A stretch of 14,879 bases of DNA from Physocladia obscura (taxonomy: Eukaryota; Chytridiomycota; Chytridiomycetes; Chytridiales; Chytriomycetaceae), in contig JADGJH010000736.1 in the NCBI GenBank assembly GCA_027596945.1, positions 1-14,879 of the forward strand, written 5' to 3'. Position numbers and translations under genes: made by a program. Below are positions 11,271 to 14,879 of the stretch, one piece after another (within the stretch, counting starts at the first letter, position 1; each line of letters starts with the position of its first letter). Below the pieces are notes generated by a model. That model had not been told where the DNA came from and did no database searches. It saw only the letters and a list, made by a program, of their open reading frames with translations.

Positions 11271-11430
11271 CTTTTTGGATGATTCAAATAAAATTTTTGA
11301 CGATAAGAAATATGATTAGTAATTATTGGATTTCAAATTTATGGATAGTTTAAGAAATGATTTGTAGGAATTACTAATCAGCCATTGTCCACTTTCTTCA
11401 CTATTTTTTTATTCTAACATTTGACCAAAA
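11271..11430. promoter_or_regulatory. Divergent promoter between the MFS and GT32 genes
   Basis: This 160-bp AT-rich gap separates two ATGs facing away from each other. It holds the inverted repeat at 11313-11380 and an ATTGG at 11325-11329, which is a CCAAT box read toward the MFS gene. The GT32 ATG has an A-rich leader (ccaaaaATGG). No clear TATA box is seen. Shared control of a carrier and a glycosyltransferase is possible but unproven. Confidence 0.55.
11313..11380. repeat. 12-bp perfect inverted repeat with two TTACTAA cores
   Basis: Arms are TGATTAGTAATT at 11313-11324 and AATTACTAATCA at 11369-11380, exact reverse complements separated by 44 bp. Each arm contains the heptamer TTACTAA (on the minus strand in the left arm, on the plus strand in the right arm), which matches the known core of fungal Yap1/Pap1-type bZIP sites. 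The two cores are centred about 55 bp apart. Confidence 0.6.
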
Positions 11431-13728
11431 ATGGGTGCCTGTCAATCTACAGCAATGCAAAAAGAAAAAAACGCAACAAAATATTGGCGGTCGAAAATAC
11501 TGGTTTCAAGACGAATTCGTATCTTAATATTTCTAGTTGGTATTGTAGCGATGATATGTATACTGACCCCGAAAGTGAGAAACTTTCGAATCACCAACAC
11601 AACAATTCGCGTCAAAACAAAGTATGGCAGTATGAACGATTTTATTTCTAGTAGCAAGGAAGATTCGGTGAATTATAGACGGCGTCTTTCGAAAAACGTA
11701 GATGTTGATGGGAATGATGCAAAAGATAAAGTCAAAAGTAATAAACCGAAATTAACATTTATTCGAAGCGCCAAAGGTCGTGAGGCGAGTATAAAGAATA
11801 ATTATACTGGCGACAGTAGACCAGCGAAGCATGAGCACAGAGATTCGAATGGGAAAATTATCAACCAAGCTTCAGATTCTTCATTTGAGATTGAAACCAT
11901 TCAAATTGAGCACGAAAACACCGAAACTTTTGATTTGCAAGACGATTTAAATTTTCAAATAATCAAAAGTGTTGAAAGCATTCCAAAACATATAATCAGT
12001 CATTTTAAAACAAATAATCGAATTGAAATTAAAGAATCTGCAGAAATCGGTACAGACCATAAAGATAGGTGGCCATGGTTCGAAAGTTGGGATATAAAAA
12101 ATCAAAATTACACCCATTTTTTATTTGATTGGGATGACAGTGACAGATTTGTTTTGGGAATATTTGGACATTCAGTTCAACTAGTCTATTTCGCACTTCC
12201 ACTGCGCTTTCAACGGCTTCAATTTCTCAAATATCTGTTTTTGTATCATTTCGGAGGTGTTTATGTGGATATGGACATGTCAGCAAATATGCCGATTGAT
12301 TCTTGGAGCTTTGGATACTCTGGAGTGAAAATCATAATTGGTGTTGAGGTTTATCCATAGTCCGCTGTATTTGGCTAAAATAATTATAAAACATTAGTCC
12401 ATTCGAAATATACGAGTTAAATTTTCGCGTCATGTTCTTGCGGCTTGTCCTCACCATCCTTTAATACTTCAAATTATTGTTGATGTAACTGAAGCAAATC
12501 TTTTGGCTCAAAATACAACTCTGAAAAATTTGCCATATGTCGTTGAAAATATAGCTAGACTCACAATATTGCATTATTTCAAAAAAGACTTAAATTCGCT
12601 GCATTTTCTAAAAGGAGAAGGTCGTGTCAAGCTTGGTTTGTTCAATCCAGGCATATTTTTTGTCAAATTATAACAAAGTTCTTTCAGGTGATACGTTATT
12701 TCTTGGACCATATCATTTCCACAGCAATACAAATGTATCACTTACAATACATCATAATGATGGGTTCATCAAAACGGCGGAGCGTGCCCAAAAATTTTAT
12801 GATTTCAAGCCAGAAGCCACTAAAAAATCTGAAATATATCGGCCAAGCATGAAACATTCAGTTTTAAACAACGGAACAACAAGAATTCCATACCAAATTT
12901 TGCGTTCATTCAGTACAAATAACAGAATCGAGATTCAGAAAATGGCAGCCAATGACAAAGAAGAGGAGGATAGATGGTATTGGTGGACGACTTGGGATAA
13001 AAAAAATCCGCGGCACATTCAAATATTATTCAACGACGACGATACGGAACGATTTGTTCGAGGCGCCTTCACCGATGAAATCGTAACAGCTTACTTTAAA
13101 CTTCCTCGCATCGTACAACGCGCAGACTTTGCAAGATATTTAATGCTTTATCGATTGGGCGGACTTTACACAGATATGGACACTTCCTGTGCTCATGGAT
13201 TTGAATCATGGAGTTTCGGATATCCAAATATTTCACTTATAGTTGGGGTGGAGGTATTGTTTATTTCTCCCAGCTACTTAAACCTAATTGTTTTAATAGA
13301 ATCTGAGAGAAGACCATGATGATATAAATCAATGGACAATAGCTTCAATCGCTGGTCATCCATTTATGGCTGTTGTCATTCAGCGAATCACCAAAGCTAT
13401 CCATGAAGCACCAATGGAATTGCTGAAAGATGTCAAATGGGGAGTAATTGACATAACTGGGCCTGGAATCTTTAAAGAAGTTGTTTGGGACTATTTAAGA
13501 TCCAGAGGTATGAATCTAGATTTAATTGCCAGCAACTACGAAGATATCCAGGTTCATGGTATGTTTGTGTTTGGAAATAAAAATCAATTATTTAATGATC
13601 CAAACCCAGATGGTTTTCTAATAATGGGCAAAGCTTTCATGAATCCAACACCTCATGTGCTTGAACATCATTACTCAGGATTCAATGAAAAAAATGGCTG
13701 GAAAAATAAAAAGGCTGAGTTTCATTGA
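11431..13728 (+). CDS. Tandem double-domain GT32 glycosyltransferase (DxD sugar transferase, type II membrane protein)
   Basis: Exons 11431-12348, 12398-12635, 12688-13253 and 13300-13728 give 716 residues. A basic N-terminus and one hydrophobic helix (~31-45) predict a Golgi-type signal anchor, followed by a ~140-residue charged stem. Two Gly_transf_sug (GT32, Och1-like) domains follow. Domain 1 (~190-420) has IPKHIISHFKTNNRIEI, FHFGGVYVDMDM-type DxD (D280, D282) and DSWSFGY. Domain 2 (~460-716) has IPYQILRSFSTNNRIEI, LGGLYTDMDT (D548, D550), ESWSFGY, AGHPFM, ITGPG and LEHHYSGF. The end of domain 1, the linker and most of domain 2 lie in one uninterrupted exon (12688-13253), so the fusion does not depend on splicing guesses. 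The DxD binds Mn2+ and the sugar nucleotide in this family; donor and acceptor are unknown. The donor for intron 2 is uncertain: GTs at 12621, 12624 and 12636 are all in phase, and I prefer 12636 (GTTTGT). Confidence 0.88.
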
Positions 13729-13752
13729 TGAGAAATTAAGTGGTGTTTGAGC

Positions 13753-13765
13753 TTTATTTAATAAA
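13753..13765. terminator. Bidirectional poly(A)-signal element TTTATTTAATAAA
   Basis: AATAAA occurs on the plus strand at 13760-13765, 31 nt after the GT32 stop, and on the minus strand at 13758-13753, overlapping the alkyltransferase stop codon (13756-13754). The plus-strand signal lies inside the last codons of the alkyltransferase, so the GT32 mRNA must run antisense into that gene. Confidence 0.5.
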
Positions 13766-14389
13766 CAGTTTTCCTGTCTCCATCTTCAACAACTTTCTTT
13801 TCACAGTAATACCACCAGGGAATGAGAACCCGCGCATTTTTCCATCGCGTCCAATAACTCTGTGACACGGAACAACCAGTGGAACTATATTTGATCCAAT
13901 AGCTTTTGCAACGGCGCGAACAGCTTTCGGCTTGTCGATTCGGGCAGCAACCTTTGAATAATCCCAGACGGAACCATGTGGAATACTACGCAAAATTTTC
14001 CAGACAGCGAGCTTCAATGGTGAAACATTTGAAAACGTGGCAATGCGCGCAAAATCAACTGGTAAAGTATCCAGAACAGCAGATTTGGAAGAAACAGCAG
14101 CAGAAAAAGGACGAATTTGCGATCTTTTGGACATGGCTGAATCAGTCAACTCTAATTCCGATGCGTAGATGCTTAGTTGACTTGCGGCCTTTAATAGTGT
14201 TGCGCGGGCTGCAAAAGTTTTGTCCGAAACTGGCTCATTATTGTCGAGTGAAACTGGGATTGCATCCGGAAGCAACGCGTGCATTGCCACATTACTTCCA
14301 ACAAACACAATACCGTTTGCTGTGCTTGCAATACTCAGGCGTCCGAGTGTTTCTGTTTTGCTCAGCTCCGCGCACACTATACAATCCAT
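13754..14389 (-). CDS. Methylated-DNA--protein-cysteine (O6-alkylguanine) methyltransferase
   Basis: Suicide DNA-repair enzyme (MGMT/Ogt family) that moves the alkyl group from O6-alkylguanine to its own cysteine. A single exon of 211 residues starts at ATG 14389; the reading frame runs a few codons further upstream, but without an ATG. Seen: an N-terminal domain with the ETLGRLSIASTANGI strand pair; then the DNA-binding and catalytic domain with LAVWKILRSIPHGSVWDYSKVA (wing and Tyr), KPKAVRAVAKAIGSN (arginine finger and recognition helix), the active-site PCHRV with C175, and GRDGKMRGFSFPGG and KRKLL at the end. All residues expected for activity appear present. It is the only intronless gene in the window. 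Its AARIxKPKAVRAV and VVPCHRVIGRDG wording reminds me of bacterial Ogt enzymes, which could mean old transfer, but this is an impression without a tree. The stop lies 25 bp from the stop of the convergent GT32 gene. Confidence 0.93.
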   Translation of the reverse strand: MDCIVCAELSKTETLGRLSIASTANGIVFVGSNVAMHALLPDAIPVSLDNNEPVSDKTFAARATLLKAASQLSIYASELELTDSAMSKRSQIRPFSAAVSSKSAVLDTLPVDFARIATFSNVSPLKLAVWKILRSIPHGSVWDYSKVAARIDKPKAVRAVAKAIGSNIVPLVVPCHRVIGRDGKMRGFSFPGGITVKRKLLKMETGKLFIK

Positions 14390-14879
14390 GAAGATTCGAA
14401 ACAAAAATTTTATTTCTAGTCTCCAACTCGTTTGAATTCTGTGGAAACAGGGGATTCATCTTTTCGCCCCTGATATTCTGTTAAAGTCTAAATAAAGCCT
14501 AGTTTTGTTTCTTCTGTTTCTTCTGGCTTTCTAAAAAAAATCAAAGGCTCTGCAATTAATCTTTCTCAATGTCTGAACCACTGAACTCTTGTATCCGTAA
14601 CACATTCTTCCTTTGTACTATGTTTTTATCCTTTTCACAATGCTGATGTATTTCTCTGCTCAAAATATATTGCAACACAATGACACTTATTTGCAACTGA
14701 TCTTGAGCATACATACAGTCTCAGACATGTTCTGAGTATATCAGGAAACTGAGTTAATACACCACAATGCTATTTTTATACATTTTAAGGTCCAAAACTG
14801 TGTTTCAAATTAATTTCAAATACATATTTTATTTATTTACAATTCCTGAAAAATTTTAAAAATGTATTTAAATTGTATT
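14390..14879. other. AT-rich region upstream of the alkyltransferase, no gene seen
   Basis: No open frame with recognisable protein sequence, tRNA or rRNA was found on either strand. The 14390-14500 part probably holds the alkyltransferase promoter and 5' leader. Minor structures are two TGTTTCTTC units near 14505-14525 and a 6-bp stem with a 5-nt loop at 14720-14736 (CTCAGA/TCTGAG). The right end is very A/T-rich. Confidence 0.5.

Noticed and set aside
12624..13319. Second GT32 domain as an independent gene starting at 12624
   Set aside because: The first codon is GTG in the tail of an intron, the ATG-less start has no anchor, and 12688 onward encodes the end of domain 1 (GDTLFLGPYHF...HHNDG).
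13754..14404. Alkyltransferase start at 14404
   Set aside because: That codon is TTG. The first ATG in frame is at 14389 and fits the usual N-terminus of the family.
14720..14736. Stem-loop CTCAGA-CATGT-TCTGAG as a regulatory RNA or operator
   Set aside because: A 6-bp dyad is expected by chance in AT-rich DNA of this length and has no supporting context.
1..14879. CRISPR arrays, insertion sequences, tRNA or rRNA genes, defence systems
   Set aside because: No spaced direct repeats, transposase-like sequence or RNA-gene sequence was seen on either strand; the window is ordinary intron-bearing nuclear DNA.

Overview
The window looks like nuclear DNA of a fungus, most likely an early-diverging (chytrid-like) one. 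Protein genes are broken by short GT-AG introns (46-130 nt, many with CTAA-type branch sites), the standard stop codons are used, and intergenic gaps are short and AT-rich. The gene set fits a fungus: a Dck1/DOCK-type GEF, MCM10, a fungal MCT-like MFS carrier, GT32 glycosyltransferases and an alkyltransferase. The phylum is an inference; nothing here fixes the species.

Layout. Five genes strictly alternate in strand. (1) Minus, <1-7010: a giant DOCK-family Rac/Rho GEF of at least 2190 residues (SH3, DOCK_N, DHR-1, armadillo-like middle, DHR-2), with its C-terminus cut off by the left edge. (2) Plus, 7050-9526: MCM10, the replication-initiation factor, in nine or ten exons. (3) Minus, 9691-11270: a 437-residue monocarboxylate-transporter-like MFS protein in five exons. 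(4) Plus, 11431-13728: a type II membrane glycosyltransferase with two GT32 domains fused in one 716-residue protein. (5) Minus, 13754-14389: an intronless 211-residue O6-alkylguanine-DNA alkyltransferase. The last ~490 bases hold no gene I can recognise.

The genes do not form a pathway. DOCK and MCM10 share a head-to-head start with only 39 bp between the two ATGs. The MFS and GT32 genes share a 160-bp divergent promoter containing a perfect 12-bp inverted repeat with two TTACTAA cores. MCM10/MFS and GT32/alkyltransferase are tail to tail, the latter with stop codons 25 bp apart and a near-palindromic element that puts AATAAA on both strands.

The most interesting object is the double GT32 protein. 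Both halves keep the DxD motif and share an intron at the same codon and phase, so the gene arose by internal duplication. The first half has lost the TGPG motif that the second half keeps. All splice models were built by hand from reading frame, phase and family conservation; total exon lengths are multiples of three for the four complete genes. No transcript or database evidence was available.
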